Of a DNA stretch of 64,000 nucleotides, positions 44,068 to 53,203 are shown piece after piece. The stretch is from Pseudoduganella aquatica. GTDB lineage: Bacteria > Pseudomonadota > Gammaproteobacteria > Burkholderiales > Burkholderiaceae_D. The translations under genes were made by a program, and so were the position numbers. The DNA lies in contig NZ_WWCU01000002.1 of the NCBI RefSeq assembly GCF_009857595.1, positions 62,001 to 126,000 of the forward strand, given 5' to 3'. Each line of letters opens with the position of its first letter. Position 1 is the stretch's first letter. The notes under the pieces are model-generated. The model saw only the letters and a list, made by a program, of their open reading frames with translations. It was not told the origin of the DNA and did not search any database.

Positions 44068-45048
44068 ATGCTAGCGCCTGCCATGCCTGTGAATGAAGCG
44101 ACGCGCGTCGCCACGCTCAACGCGCTGCCCTTGCTCGACGCCTGCCCCGAGGAGCGCTTCGACCGCCTGACCCGGCTGGCCAAGCGATTGTTCCAGGTGC
44201 CGGTGGCCAAGGTGACGCTGGTGGCGTCGGACGCGGTGTACACGCTGTCCTGTTCCGGCCAGCTGGGCGCGCCGGTGCCGCGCGAAGTGTCGTTTTGCGG
44301 CCACGCCATCCTCGGCGACGACATCCTGATGGTGCCGGACGCGCGCCTGGACGCGCGCTTCCACGACAGCCCGCTGGTGCAGGGCGAACCCCATGTGCGC
44401 TTCTACGCCGGCTGTCCGTTGTTCGCGCCCAACGGCGCCAAGCTCGGCACGCTGTGCCTGATCGACCACGTGCCGCGCACCATGGGCGAGGAGGATATTG
44501 CTCTACTGCATGATCTGGCCACGATGGTGCAACAGGAGATGGCGGCGGTGCAGATGGCCACCATGGACGACCTGACCAAGCTGTCCAACCGGCGCGGCTT
44601 TGAAATGCTGGCGCAGCAGGCCATCAATGTGTGCCTGCGCATGAAGAAGGCGGCCTCGCTGCTGTTCTTCGACCTGAACCAGTTCAAGCAAATCAACGAC
44701 ACGCGCGGCCATGCCGAAGGCGACCACGCGCTGGTGGCGTTTGCCGATGTGCTGCGCCACGTGTTCCGGAACAGCGACCTGATCGGCCGCCTGGGCGGGG
44801 ACGAGTTCGTCACCCTGCTGCTGGACGTGAACCGGAGCGACACCCGGGCCGCCATCGAGCGGCTGCGCGTGGCGCTGGAACTGCACAACGCCGAGGAGCA
44901 GCGCGGCTACGACATCTGCTTCAGCGTGGGCCAGGTCGATTTCGATCCGCAGCGGCACGACACCATCGCCCGCATGCTGGCCGACGGCGACGCCGAGATG
45001 TACCGCAACAAGGCGGAGATGCGGGCGCAGCGCCTGCCGCCGCAGTAG
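44068..45048 (+). CDS. GAF-GGDEF diguanylate cyclase
   Basis: 326 residues, soluble. GAF domain (about 20-160, VAKVTLVASDAVY, REVSFCGHAIL, VRFYAGCPLFAPNG, GTLCLIDHVPR) followed by GGDEF. The active site GGDEF (243-247) is intact and an inhibitory site RNSD (Arg234-Asp237) sits five residues before it, so product feedback is expected. It makes c-di-GMP in response to a GAF-bound signal. AGGAGGGATC precedes the ATG at 44068, which rules out a longer frame beginning upstream. Confidence 0.92.
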   Translation: MLAPAMPVNEATRVATLNALPLLDACPEERFDRLTRLAKRLFQVPVAKVTLVASDAVYTLSCSGQLGAPVPREVSFCGHAILGDDILMVPDARLDARFHDSPLVQGEPHVRFYAGCPLFAPNGAKLGTLCLIDHVPRTMGEEDIALLHDLATMVQQEMAAVQMATMDDLTKLSNRRGFEMLAQQAINVCLRMKKAASLLFFDLNQFKQINDTRGHAEGDHALVAFADVLRHVFRNSDLIGRLGGDEFVTLLLDVNRSDTRAAIERLRVALELHNAEEQRGYDICFSVGQVDFDPQRHDTIARMLADGDAEMYRNKAEMRAQRLPPQ

Positions 45049-45069
45049 GGGCCGGGCAGTCCGGCGGCC

Positions 45070-45303
45070 TCAGGCGAAGCAGGAGCCCCAGCCGCGCTGG
45101 ATTTCCTGCTTGGCGTAGCGGATGGCGGCGTCGACCGCCAGGGCGCTGTCGGCAAAGGCGTCCGCGCGCGGCGTGCTCCAGGATGTCTTTCGGTTGCCGC
45201 GAGAGATGCGGCATTGCGGCCGCCACAGCGTTCCCATCTTCACGGCGGTTGCTTCGATCATGAAGTTGCGGAAAGTGGCGTGCTGTATGGTTCCGGTTTT
45301 CAT
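45070..45303 (-). CDS. Small uncharacterised protein
   Basis: 77 residues, basic, no signal peptide. The centre reads GTLWRPQCRISRGNRKTSW and the end is a helix (SALAVDAAIRYAKQEIQRG). Family not recognised. AGGGAG lies shortly before the ATG, which supports real translation. Convergent with the diguanylate cyclase, 22 bases away. Confidence 0.7.
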   Translation of the reverse strand: MKTGTIQHATFRNFMIEATAVKMGTLWRPQCRISRGNRKTSWSTPRADAFADSALAVDAAIRYAKQEIQRGWGSCFA

Positions 45304-45378
45304 GGTGTTCTCCCTGTAGGACAACATCATCGCCCGGCGGCGGCCGGCGCGTCGGTGCGCAAGCGCACGAAGGCGGCT

Positions 45379-45402
45379 TAGTCCATGCGCTAGTCCATGC
45401 GC
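45379..45402. repeat. 12-bp tandem duplication at the prsT stop codon
   Basis: TAGTCCATGCGC occurs twice in direct succession (45379-45390 and 45391-45402). On the coding (minus) strand it duplicates the last codons and stop, so the protein still ends in the same residues. Confidence 0.85.
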
Positions 45403-48155
45403 TTGAGCATGGCGCGCACCTCGTCGGCCTGGGCGAATTGCATATCGCCAGCCATCAGGTGCTGCAGCTCCTTGCGCGCGCCGTCCTTGTTGCCGGTCTT
45501 GTACAGCGCCACCGCCACGTGGTAGCGGATGTCGCGCGCCTGCGGCGCCAGCGCGCTGGCTTTCTGCAGGATGGCCAGGCCGCGGCCGGCGTCGTCCGGA
45601 TGCTGGTCCACCAGTATCCAGCCCAGCGTGTCCATCACCGCCGGCTTGTTGCCGGCCAGCTGGAAGGCCTGCTCGGCGGTGGGCAGCGCGCGCTCGTCCT
45701 TGAGCTGCTGGTAGGTCCAGGCCTGGTTGTTGAGCGCCTGGATGTTCTTCGGCTCCAGCTTGAGCACGCTTTCCAGCTGATGCGCCGCCTGCGGGTACTG
45801 CTTGTCCGCCATCAGCGTTTCGGCGCGGAACAGCAGCACGCGCACGTCCTTGGGATGCTGCTGCAGCCATTGCGCCAGGCGCGCTTCGCCGTCCGGCTTG
45901 CGTCCGGCCATGCGCATGCCGTGCACGGTCTTGACCAGCAGCTCGCTGCTTTTGGCGTTGGCCCAGGCCTGCTCGTAGGCGGGCAGGGCCTGCGCGTAGC
46001 GGTTCTGGCTGACCAGCACGTCGCCCTCCAGCTGGAAGCCGGCCGCCGCCTTCGGATACTGGCGCTGCAGCTGGCGCGCCATCAGCACGGCCAGCTCATG
46101 CTGCCCGTTGCGCACGTACAGCTCGGCCTGCGCCACCTGCGCGGCCGGGAAGTCCGGCTGCATGGCCAGCGCGGTTTTCAGCTGGTCCTCGGCCGCCGCC
46201 GTGTTCTTGAGCAGCATGTGCAGCGCCGCCACCTGCATGTGGACGGAAGCCGAACGCGGCAGCGCCGCGGCCAGCTTCTTGTAGGTCTCCAGCGCCCCCA
46301 CCAGCTCGCCGCTGGCGATCTGGCTCTTGCCCAGCAGGTCCAGCAGGTCCGGGTCGCTCGGGTTGCCCACCTGGACCTTGCGCGCCAGCGAAATGGCCTT
46401 CTGCTTGTCGCCGGTCTGCAGGTAGTGCGACAGCAGGCGCACCGAGGGCGCCACGGCGTCCGGGTAGGCCGCGCTGCCCTGTTCCAGCCAGTAGGTGGTT
46501 TCTTCCTTGTTGCCGGTGCTGGCGGCCAGCGCGGCCAGCGCGGTCATGGTTTCCAGGCTGTTCTTGTTCTTGGCCAGGAAGTCCTTCAGATGCCGGCGCG
46601 CGGCGTCCGGCTGCTTTTCGGCCACGTCCAGCTGCGCCAGGTTGGCCACGGCGGGGTAGTAGGCAGGGTCCAGCTGCAAGGCCTTTTCAAAGCAGGCGCG
46701 GGCGCGCGCCGCGTCCTGCTTGCCCAGATAGACCAGGCCTTTCAGTTCCTGCACGGCGGCCACGGCCGGATTGGCCTGCTCCAGCGCCAGCACGGCGGTA
46801 TAAGCCTGCTCATAGCGGTGCAGGCCCAGCTCGGTGCGCACCAGCGACATGCCGGCGTACTGCGACTTGGCGTCCAGCCGGGTGGCGTGCTGCAGGTCGT
46901 TCAGGGCCTGGTCGCGCTCGCCCTTGCCCAGTTTGCTCAAGCCCAGCTGGGTGCGCAGATTGGCGGCCTTGGGATCGAGCTCGCTGGCCTTGGCGTAATA
47001 CTCCTTGGCCTTGCTGAAATCGCGGATCTGCATATAGGACTCGCCGGCCAGGGCCAGCAGTTGAACGTCCTGCTGGCTGTCCTTGATGATGGGCGCCAGC
47101 ACATTGAGCGCGTCCGGCGACTGGCCGGTGCGCAGCAGGGTGCTTGCCAGCATCTTGCGCGCATACACATTTTCCGGGTGCGCCTTCAGGTAGACGCGCA
47201 AATGCTTTTCGGCCGAGGGCAGCAGGTTCAGGCTGAAGTCGGCCGCGCCGGCCAGCAGCACGCTGGGCATGTGCTCGGGCGCCGAGTTCAGCACCGTTTC
47301 CAGGCCTTCCTTGGCGGCCGAGTGCTTGCCTTGCGAGAAGTCCAGCAGGGCCTGGGTATAAGTCACCAGCAGGCTGTTGGGCGTGGTCTCGGCGGCGGCG
47401 GTCAAGTCGGCCTGGGCTTCGGCGAACTTGCCGATGGCGATTTGCAGGTAGGCTTTTTCCACGTGGGCAGTGCGGTGCTGGGGGAAGACCTTCAGCGCCT
47501 TGTCATACATGGCCAGCGCCGGCTCGTACTGGTGCTGGGCGCGCAGCAGGTCGCCCATGAACATCAGCGCCTCGGTGCTGTTCGGGGCCGCAGCCAATGC
47601 CTGGTCGGCATAGGCGCGCGCGGGTTCCGGACCCTGCTCCAGGAAGGCCACCCGGCCCAGGCCGATCAGGGCGGCGGAGTAGCCGGGCTGGCGCGCGAGC
47701 GCCGCTTCGAACAGCTGCTTGGCCTCGGCGCGGTGGTCCTGGGCCAGGTGGGCGTCGGCGCGCACGCACAGCAGGGCGGCGTTGAGGCCGTCGTCGGCTT
47801 GTTCGGTCTCGTCCAGCGCCTTCTTGAACTGGCCCTGCAGCACCAGGGAGCGGCCCAGGATGGGCATGGTGTCGGCGGGGCTGTAGCCGAGGCTGATGGC
47901 GCGGCGGATTTCTTTTTCCGCCGACAGCGCTTCGCCGGTTTCAATGTAAAGCTGGGCCAGCGTGAAGCGCGCGACGGCGTCCACCGGATCGCCCTCGACC
48001 GCGTTTTTCAGCTCGATGCGGGCCGCTTCCAGGTCGCCTTTCTGGTGGTAGGCCTTGGCGCGCGCCATCAGTTCGGCGGTGGTGTGTTGCTGGCAGGCCG
48101 CAAGGCCGGTCAGTAACACGGTAATTAGCGCCAATTTGTTGGTTCGGTGTAACAT
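45390..48155 (-). CDS. prsT: PrsT-like TPR lipoprotein of the PEP-CTERM/exosortase system
   Basis: 921 residues. Lipoprotein signal peptide with lipobox LAAC (Cys about 21), followed by more than 20 tetratricopeptide repeats to the end (for example RTAHVEKAYLQIAIGKFAEAQADL, read in pieces; ALQLDPAYYPAVANLAQL). Length and layout fit the PEP-CTERM system TPR lipoprotein PrsT. It is thought to assist handling or export of PEP-CTERM proteins or EPS in the envelope. The start at 48155 is chosen so that the lipoprotein signal is N-terminal. It is divergent from a PEP-CTERM gene, reinforcing the link. Confidence 0.87.
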   Translation of the reverse strand: MLHRTNKLALITVLLTGLAACQQHTTAELMARAKAYHQKGDLEAARIELKNAVEGDPVDAVARFTLAQLYIETGEALSAEKEIRRAISLGYSPADTMPILGRSLVLQGQFKKALDETEQADDGLNAALLCVRADAHLAQDHRAEAKQLFEAALARQPGYSAALIGLGRVAFLEQGPEPARAYADQALAAAPNSTEALMFMGDLLRAQHQYEPALAMYDKALKVFPQHRTAHVEKAYLQIAIGKFAEAQADLTAAAETTPNSLLVTYTQALLDFSQGKHSAAKEGLETVLNSAPEHMPSVLLAGAADFSLNLLPSAEKHLRVYLKAHPENVYARKMLASTLLRTGQSPDALNVLAPIIKDSQQDVQLLALAGESYMQIRDFSKAKEYYAKASELDPKAANLRTQLGLSKLGKGERDQALNDLQHATRLDAKSQYAGMSLVRTELGLHRYEQAYTAVLALEQANPAVAAVQELKGLVYLGKQDAARARACFEKALQLDPAYYPAVANLAQLDVAEKQPDAARRHLKDFLAKNKNSLETMTALAALAASTGNKEETTYWLEQGSAAYPDAVAPSVRLLSHYLQTGDKQKAISLARKVQVGNPSDPDLLDLLGKSQIASGELVGALETYKKLAAALPRSASVHMQVAALHMLLKNTAAAEDQLKTALAMQPDFPAAQVAQAELYVRNGQHELAVLMARQLQRQYPKAAAGFQLEGDVLVSQNRYAQALPAYEQAWANAKSSELLVKTVHGMRMAGRKPDGEARLAQWLQQHPKDVRVLLFRAETLMADKQYPQAAHQLESVLKLEPKNIQALNNQAWTYQQLKDERALPTAEQAFQLAGNKPAVMDTLGWILVDQHPDDAGRGLAILQKASALAPQARDIRYHVAVALYKTGNKDGARKELQHLMAGDMQFAQADEVRAMLKRMD

Positions 48156-48326
48156 ATATTCCCGCAAAGGTAAAATTAACACGGCGCCGCATGTTGGCAT
48201 GTTTGCCATTCTCCAGCAATATGGCCGTTGCGGCAACCCGATGGACTGTCGGTATTCTTTACACTTTAGGTCGTGTCAGGCGTTGCGGGGGTACTAAGCA
48301 CCTGATTTAAAAGGCTTGCGCCAGCA

Positions 48327-48342
48327 TGGCACGAATAATGCT
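48327..48342 (+). promoter_or_regulatory. Sigma-54 promoter of the PEP-CTERM gene
   Basis: TGGCACGAATAATGCT has the required GG-N10-GC (-24/-12) spacing and a perfect TGGCACG. The start of transcription would be near 48353, about 22 bases before the ATG. PEP-CTERM genes are known to be controlled by sigma-54 with the PrsK/PrsR pair, which are not in the window. Confidence 0.75.
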
Positions 48343-48374
48343 TATAGGAATTACACGTTTCTAAGAGAAATATC

Positions 48375-49187
48375 ATGAATAGATTGTTCACTTCGATGTG
48401 CGCCCTGCTGGCGATGCTGGCTGTGCCAGCTGTCCAGGCCGGCACCATCACGGACAACGGCATCAACGATTACTGGGGGTCGAACGCACATGGCGACGGC
48501 GATGTGATCGGCGCGGCCATGTACGACATCAGCGGCGCCACCATTACGCGGGTCGGCAGCGTGCTGAAGATTACCATCTCCACCGCCTTCGCCGGCCATG
48601 CCGGCGCCGACCCCTGGGCCGACCCGGGTCCGGTAGGCCAGGCCGGCATCGCCTATGGCGACTTGTTCCTGGCCTCGGCCTGGAAGCCGAAAGTCGTGGC
48701 GGGCGTGACCAACTACCAGGCAGACAACGCCAGTACCGGCACCAAGTGGGAGTGGGGCTTCAGCCTGGATAACCGCTGGAGCAACACCGGCGGCACCTTC
48801 AAGCTGTACACGCTGGGCGGCACCACCAACGCCGAGAACATCCTCAATTCCGAGGATGTGATGAATTGTTCGCAGCCGTGCACCTTCCGCGACGGCCAGG
48901 CCGTGCAGGTGAAGACCACGAACTCCACCACCGCCAAAGTGGTGAACGGCGTCACCGGCAGCTGGACCGTCACCCCGGACCAGAAACTGACCTTTACGCT
49001 GGACATGACGGGCACCAGCCTGATCAACTTGCAGGCCTTCGCCATGCACTGGGGCGAAACCTGCCAGAACGACGTGATCGAGGGCTTTACCCGCGTGGTG
49101 CCGCTGCCCGGCAGCGCTGCGCTGCTGGTGATAGGTTTTGGCGCCATGCTGCTGCGCCGCCGCCAGCAGGGCGTGGCGCGCGCCTAG
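48375..49187 (+). CDS. PEP-CTERM sorting-domain protein, unknown ectodomain
   Basis: 270 residues. Signal peptide ending VQAG, an ectodomain of beta-rich appearance (GTITDNGINDYWGSN, WEWGFSLDNRWSN) with a Cys pair in NCSQPC, and a C-terminal sorting signal. That signal is VPLPGSAALL (the VPLPGSA form), a hydrophobic helix and RRRQQ. It should be exported and processed by an exosortase. A sigma-54 promoter lies directly upstream and a terminator follows. The function is unknown; related proteins are matrix or surface components. Confidence 0.88.
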   Translation: MNRLFTSMCALLAMLAVPAVQAGTITDNGINDYWGSNAHGDGDVIGAAMYDISGATITRVGSVLKITISTAFAGHAGADPWADPGPVGQAGIAYGDLFLASAWKPKVVAGVTNYQADNASTGTKWEWGFSLDNRWSNTGGTFKLYTLGGTTNAENILNSEDVMNCSQPCTFRDGQAVQVKTTNSTTAKVVNGVTGSWTVTPDQKLTFTLDMTGTSLINLQAFAMHWGETCQNDVIEGFTRVVPLPGSAALLVIGFGAMLLRRRQQGVARA

Positions 49188-49220
49188 CGATACCTTCTGT
49201 TATACTCGCGGCACCGTATC

Positions 49221-49249
49221 AGCCCACCTTCGCGTGGGCTGTTTTATTT
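49221..49249 (+). terminator. Rho-independent terminator after the PEP-CTERM gene
   Basis: AGCCCAC (49221-49227) and GTGGGCT (49234-49240) form a 7-bp stem around CTTCGC, followed by GTTTTATTT. It separates the PEP-CTERM gene from the SulP gene starting 21 bases later. TTATACT just upstream (about 49199) may be a -10 for the latter. Confidence 0.85.
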
Positions 49250-49269
49250 CCGCCGCCCGCCAGATCCGC

Positions 49270-50718
49270 ATGAACCAGCTCCCCAGCCGCATCCGCACCG
49301 ACGTCCTCGCCGGTTTGACCACCTCCTTCGCCCTGGTGCCCGAGTGCATCGCCTTCGCCCTGGTGGCGCAGCTCAATCCGCTGATGGGGCTGTATGGCGC
49401 CTTCTTTATCTGCACCATCACCGCGCTGTTCGGCGGGCGGCCCGGCATGATCTCGGGCGCGGCCGGCTCGATGGCGGTGGTGATCGTGGCGCTGGTGGCG
49501 CAGCACGGCGCGCAGTACCTGCTGGCCACGGTGGTGCTGGGCGGCCTGCTGATGGCGCTGTTCGGCCTGCTGCGCCTGGGCACGCTGATACGCATGGTGC
49601 CGCATCCGGTCATGCTGGGCTTCGTCAACGGCCTGGCCATTATCATAGCCGGCGCGCAGCTGGAGCATTTCAAGACCGGCGGCCACTGGCTGCAGGGCGC
49701 GCCGATGCTGCTGATGGCGGGCCTGGTGGCGCTGACCATGGCCCTGGTCTGGCTGCTGCCCAGGCTCACCCGCGCTGCGCCGCCGGCGCTGGTGGCGATC
49801 GCCGCCGTGGGGCTGCTAAGCGCGCTGCTGGACCTGCCCACCCGCACCTTGGGCGACATGGCCCATATCGCCGGCGGCCTGCCGGCCCTGCACCTGCCCG
49901 CCGTGCCGTTCACGCTGGAAACGCTGCGCATCATCCTGCCTTATGCGGTGCTGATGTCGCTGGTCGGCCTGCTGGAAACGCTGCTGACCTTCAACCTCAC
50001 CGGCGACATCACCGGCACCGAAGGCCAGGCCAACCGAGAATGCGTGGCGCTGGGCGGGGCCAATGTGGTGTCCGGCCTGTTCGGCGGCATGGGCGGCTGC
50101 GCCATGATAGGCCAGACCATGATCAACCTCGGCTCGGGCGGGCGCATGCGCCTGTCGGGCGTGGTGGCGGGAGCCATGATGCTGCTGTTCATCCTGTTCC
50201 TGTCGCCGTGGATAGAGCGCATACCGCTGGCGGCGCTGGTGGGCGTGATGTTCGTGGTGGCGCAGCAGACTTTCGCGTGGGGCTCGCTGCGCGTGCTGGG
50301 CAAGGTGCCGCGCCACGACGCGCTGGTGATCGTGGCCGTCACCGCCATCACGGTGGCCACCGACCTGGCCACGGCTGTGCTGTGCGGCATCGTGATTGCC
50401 GCGCTCAGCTTCGCCTGGCAGCATGCGCGCGACATCGGCGCCGATATCGACGACGGCGAACCGGGCGTGCGCAGCTACCGTCCGCGCGGCACGCTGTTCT
50501 TCGCGTCCACGGCGCGCTTCCAGGAGTTGTTCGCCCCGGCGGACGACCCGGCACGCGTGGTGCTGGACTGCCGCCACCTGCGCCTGGCCGACCACTCGGC
50601 CATCGCCGCGCTGGACGCCTTGCGCGAGCGCTACGCCAAGGCCGGCAAGCGCCTGGAGCTGGTCCACCTGTCCGAACGCTGCAGCGCGCTGCTGCTGCGG
50701 GCCGGCGCGGAAGTGTAA
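49270..50718 (+). CDS. SulP-family anion transporter with STAS domain
   Basis: 482 residues. About 11-12 membrane helices (residues 10-390), with SulP features such as PECIAFALVAQLNPLMGLY, ISGAAGSMAVV and NVVSGLFGGMGGCAMIGQT. A cytoplasmic STAS domain (about 405-480, VVLDCRHLRLADHSAIAALD) carries a Ser at the usual phosphorylation place. Transport of sulfate, bicarbonate or another anion by proton or sodium symport is the family role. The ATG at 49270 is used because the longer frame crosses the terminator. Confidence 0.92.
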   Translation: MNQLPSRIRTDVLAGLTTSFALVPECIAFALVAQLNPLMGLYGAFFICTITALFGGRPGMISGAAGSMAVVIVALVAQHGAQYLLATVVLGGLLMALFGLLRLGTLIRMVPHPVMLGFVNGLAIIIAGAQLEHFKTGGHWLQGAPMLLMAGLVALTMALVWLLPRLTRAAPPALVAIAAVGLLSALLDLPTRTLGDMAHIAGGLPALHLPAVPFTLETLRIILPYAVLMSLVGLLETLLTFNLTGDITGTEGQANRECVALGGANVVSGLFGGMGGCAMIGQTMINLGSGGRMRLSGVVAGAMMLLFILFLSPWIERIPLAALVGVMFVVAQQTFAWGSLRVLGKVPRHDALVIVAVTAITVATDLATAVLCGIVIAALSFAWQHARDIGADIDDGEPGVRSYRPRGTLFFASTARFQELFAPADDPARVVLDCRHLRLADHSAIAALDALRERYAKAGKRLELVHLSERCSALLLRAGAEV

Positions 50719-50748
50719 AATGCGCCCATTCCAATAAGAGAGACCGCC

Positions 50749-50988
50749 ATGAACACGATATTCGCCGCACCGGTATTCGACGCCACCGTCATCTTCGAAG
50801 GCAAGGAACTGTTCAAGGGCCAGGGGGCGGCGCGCATGTGGGCCGAGAAGCTGGCCAAGGAACTGGAAACGCCCATCGACGTGCGCAAGATCGGTACCGG
50901 CTGGGCGCTGTTTGGCACGGTGGACGGCGCGGACTGCGTGTGGGCCATCCACGGCCAGCGCCTGAAGCGCGTGCAAGCCCCGGAGTGA
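50749..50988 (+). CDS. Small uncharacterised protein
   Basis: 79 residues, soluble, alpha/beta-like (FDATVIFEGKELFKGQGAA, PIDVRKIGTGWALFG, CVWAIHGQRL). Family not recognised. AAGAGAG lies before the ATG, and TAAAAT at 50716 could be its -10. Its stop codon begins the first copy of a 13-bp repeat that precedes the lipid operon. Confidence 0.7.
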   Translation: MNTIFAAPVFDATVIFEGKELFKGQGAARMWAEKLAKELETPIDVRKIGTGWALFGTVDGADCVWAIHGQRLKRVQAPE

Positions 50989-51061
50989 CCCGTAATTGAA
51001 CTGGAATATTAGGCCAGTTCTGTAGTGTGGGCTGGACTTGACCCGTAATTGTCCGTAGTGT
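50986..51061 (+). repeat. Direct repeats in the lipid-operon promoter region
   Basis: TGACCCGTAATTG occurs at 50986-50998 and 51039-51051, and GTAGTGT at 51022-51028 and 51055-51061. Between them is the inverted pair AACTGG (50998-51003) and CCAGTT (51014-51019). The cluster fills the gap before the FAD protein gene. Candidate regulator sites for the MerR protein at 58291 or an ECF sigma factor; neither is proven. Confidence 0.55.
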
Positions 51062-51105
51062 TGCTGGGAGTATGCAGTTCATTCCTACGACACAAGGGCT
51101 GGGTC

Positions 51106-52407
51106 ATGAAAATAGCAGTAATAGGCGCCGGCATTGCCGGACTGGCCTGCGCACACCAGCTGGCGCGGATGGGCCGGGACGTCACGCTGTACGAGGGCGG
51201 CGACTGGTTCGGCGGGCACAGCAACACAGTGGACGTCACGCTGAACGGCGTCACGCATGGCGTCGACACCGGCTTCCTGGTTTTCAACCACGCCACCTAT
51301 CCCCATCTGACGAGTCTGTTTGCCAAGCTGGGCGTGGAGACGGCCGGCACCGACATGTCCTTCTCCGTCAAGCTGCCGCTTGATGGCGGCCTGCTGGAAT
51401 GGGCCGGCGCCAACCTCGACACCGTATTCGCGCAGCGCCGCAATCTGCTGCGGCCCGCCTTCCTCGGCATGCTGCGCGACATCCTGCGCTTCAACAAGGC
51501 CGCCACCGCGCTGGCGCTGTCGCCCGAAGGCGGCATCCCCGGCAACGCCGCCATGGCGCTGGGCCACTACCTCGACCTGCACGGCTACGGCGCCGCCTTC
51601 CGCGACTGGTATCTGCTGCCGATGGCGGCCTGCATCTGGTCCTGCCCGACCGCGCAGATGCTGGACTTCCCGCTGGCGAGCTTTGTGCGGTTCTGCCACA
51701 ACCACGGCCTGCTGCAGGTGAGCGGCCGCCCGCAATGGCGCACGGTGACGGGCGGCTCGCGCGAGTACGTGCGGCGCATGCTGGACAGCATACCGCAGCG
51801 GCGCCTGTCCACGCCGGTGCGCCTGGTGCGGCGCGCGCCGGGCGGCGGCGCGCTGTCGGTGGCGGTGCATACCGCGAGCGATATCCAGCAGTACGACGAA
51901 GTGGTGCTGGCCTGCCATAGCGACCAGGCGCTGGCGCTGCTCGACCGCCCCAGCGTGGACGAGCAGGGCGTGCTGGGCGCGATCCGCTACCAGCCCAACC
52001 GCGCCGTGCTGCACACGGACAGCCGCTGCCTGCCGCAGCGGCGCAAGGCCTGGTCGGCCTGGAACTATCAGGGCGGAGTGGACGAACACGGCGCGCCGCG
52101 CGTGTGCGTGCACTACCTGCTCAATATGCTGCAGCCGCTGCCCTTCACCACGCCGGTGATCGTCTCGCTCAACCCCATCAACGAGCCGTCGCCAGAGCGG
52201 GTGCTGGCCAGTTTCGACTACGCGCATCCGGTGTTCGACGCGCGCGCCGTGGCGGCGCAAGCGCGCCTGCCGCAGCTGCAGGGCGAAGGCCATGTGTGGT
52301 TCGCCGGCGCCTGGACCGGCTACGGCTTCCACGAGGACGGCCTGAAGTCCGGCATGCGGGTGGCCGCCGCGCTGGCGCAGAAGGCGGTACTGAGCCATGC
52401 CGCATAA
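51106..52407 (+). CDS. FAD-dependent amine oxidase-like protein (first gene of lipid operon)
   Basis: 433 residues. N-terminal dinucleotide-binding motif VIGAGIAGLACAHQLARMG, then YEGGDWFGGHSNTVDV and the C-terminal FAD contact WFAGAWTGYGFHEDGLKSG. It is the flavoprotein regularly linked with DUF1365 and Cfa genes. Proposed roles of this group are desaturation or oxidation of membrane lipid acyl chains, for instance on the way to furan fatty acids; that is from memory and inference here. The ATG at 51106 leaves the repeats upstream. The stop overlaps DUF1365 by 11 bases. Confidence 0.88.
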   Translation: MKIAVIGAGIAGLACAHQLARMGRDVTLYEGGDWFGGHSNTVDVTLNGVTHGVDTGFLVFNHATYPHLTSLFAKLGVETAGTDMSFSVKLPLDGGLLEWAGANLDTVFAQRRNLLRPAFLGMLRDILRFNKAATALALSPEGGIPGNAAMALGHYLDLHGYGAAFRDWYLLPMAACIWSCPTAQMLDFPLASFVRFCHNHGLLQVSGRPQWRTVTGGSREYVRRMLDSIPQRRLSTPVRLVRRAPGGGALSVAVHTASDIQQYDEVVLACHSDQALALLDRPSVDEQGVLGAIRYQPNRAVLHTDSRCLPQRRKAWSAWNYQGGVDEHGAPRVCVHYLLNMLQPLPFTTPVIVSLNPINEPSPERVLASFDYAHPVFDARAVAAQARLPQLQGEGHVWFAGAWTGYGFHEDGLKSGMRVAAALAQKAVLSHAA

Positions 52408-53203
52408 GGACAACGGCGGCGCCATCCAGCTATGCCTGGGCCAGGTGCGCCACAAGCGCCTGCGGCCGGTGCGCAACGCCTTCAGCTACGGCGTGTTCTA
52501 TATCCGGGTGCCTGTGCATCGTATACCAGACCTTCAGCTTGACTGCGCCGCGCCGCCGCTGCGCTGGTTCTCGCGCAACCGCTTCAACCTGCTGGCCTTC
52601 CATGACGCCGACCACGGCGACGGTGTGCGGCCTTTGCGCGCGTGGATAGCCGACACGCTGGAGCGCGGCGGCGTGAGCGGCGCGGATGGCGAGATCTGGC
52701 TGCAGACCATGCCGCGCGTGCTGGGCTATCTGTTCAATCCCGTGTCGTTCTGGTTTTGCCACAGTGCCGACGGCAGCCTGCGCGCCGTGCTGTGCGACGT
52801 GCGCAATACCTTCGGCGAGCGCCACCTGTATCTGCTGGAGACCGGCGCGGCGATCGCCAACGGCGCCGAACTGCGTGCGGACAAGGCCTTTCACGTATCG
52901 CCCTTCCTGCCGCTGCGCGGCAGCTACCGCTTCCGTTTTGTGCGCGTGCAGCGGGCCGGGGAGGGCGAGCGCCACCTTGCCTGCATCGACTACCTGGACG
53001 GCGGCCAGCTGGCGCTGTCCACCAGCATCAGCGGCACGGCGCAGGCGCTCAGCGACGCGGCCGTGCTGCGCGCCTGCGCCACCCATCCGCTGCTCACGCT
53101 GGGCGTGATGGCAAAAATCCACTGGCAGGCATTGCGGCTTTGGTGCAAGCGCGCGCCTTTTTTCAGCAAGCCCGCACCACCGATCGAGGAACTTTCGAAA
53201 TGA
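52397..53203 (+). CDS. DUF1365 family protein
   Basis: 268 residues. DUF1365 wording is clear: HKRLRPVRNAFSYGVFY, LGYLFNPVSFWFC, VRNTFGERHLYLL, FHVSPFLPLRGSYRF. The molecular function is not established; it nearly always lies between the FAD protein and a Cfa-like methyltransferase, suggesting a shared lipid substrate. Overlaps both neighbours (11 bases upstream, 4 bases downstream), so translation is coupled. Confidence 0.92.
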   Translation: MPHKDNGGAIQLCLGQVRHKRLRPVRNAFSYGVFYIRVPVHRIPDLQLDCAAPPLRWFSRNRFNLLAFHDADHGDGVRPLRAWIADTLERGGVSGADGEIWLQTMPRVLGYLFNPVSFWFCHSADGSLRAVLCDVRNTFGERHLYLLETGAAIANGAELRADKAFHVSPFLPLRGSYRFRFVRVQRAGEGERHLACIDYLDGGQLALSTSISGTAQALSDAAVLRACATHPLLTLGVMAKIHWQALRLWCKRAPFFSKPAPPIEELSK

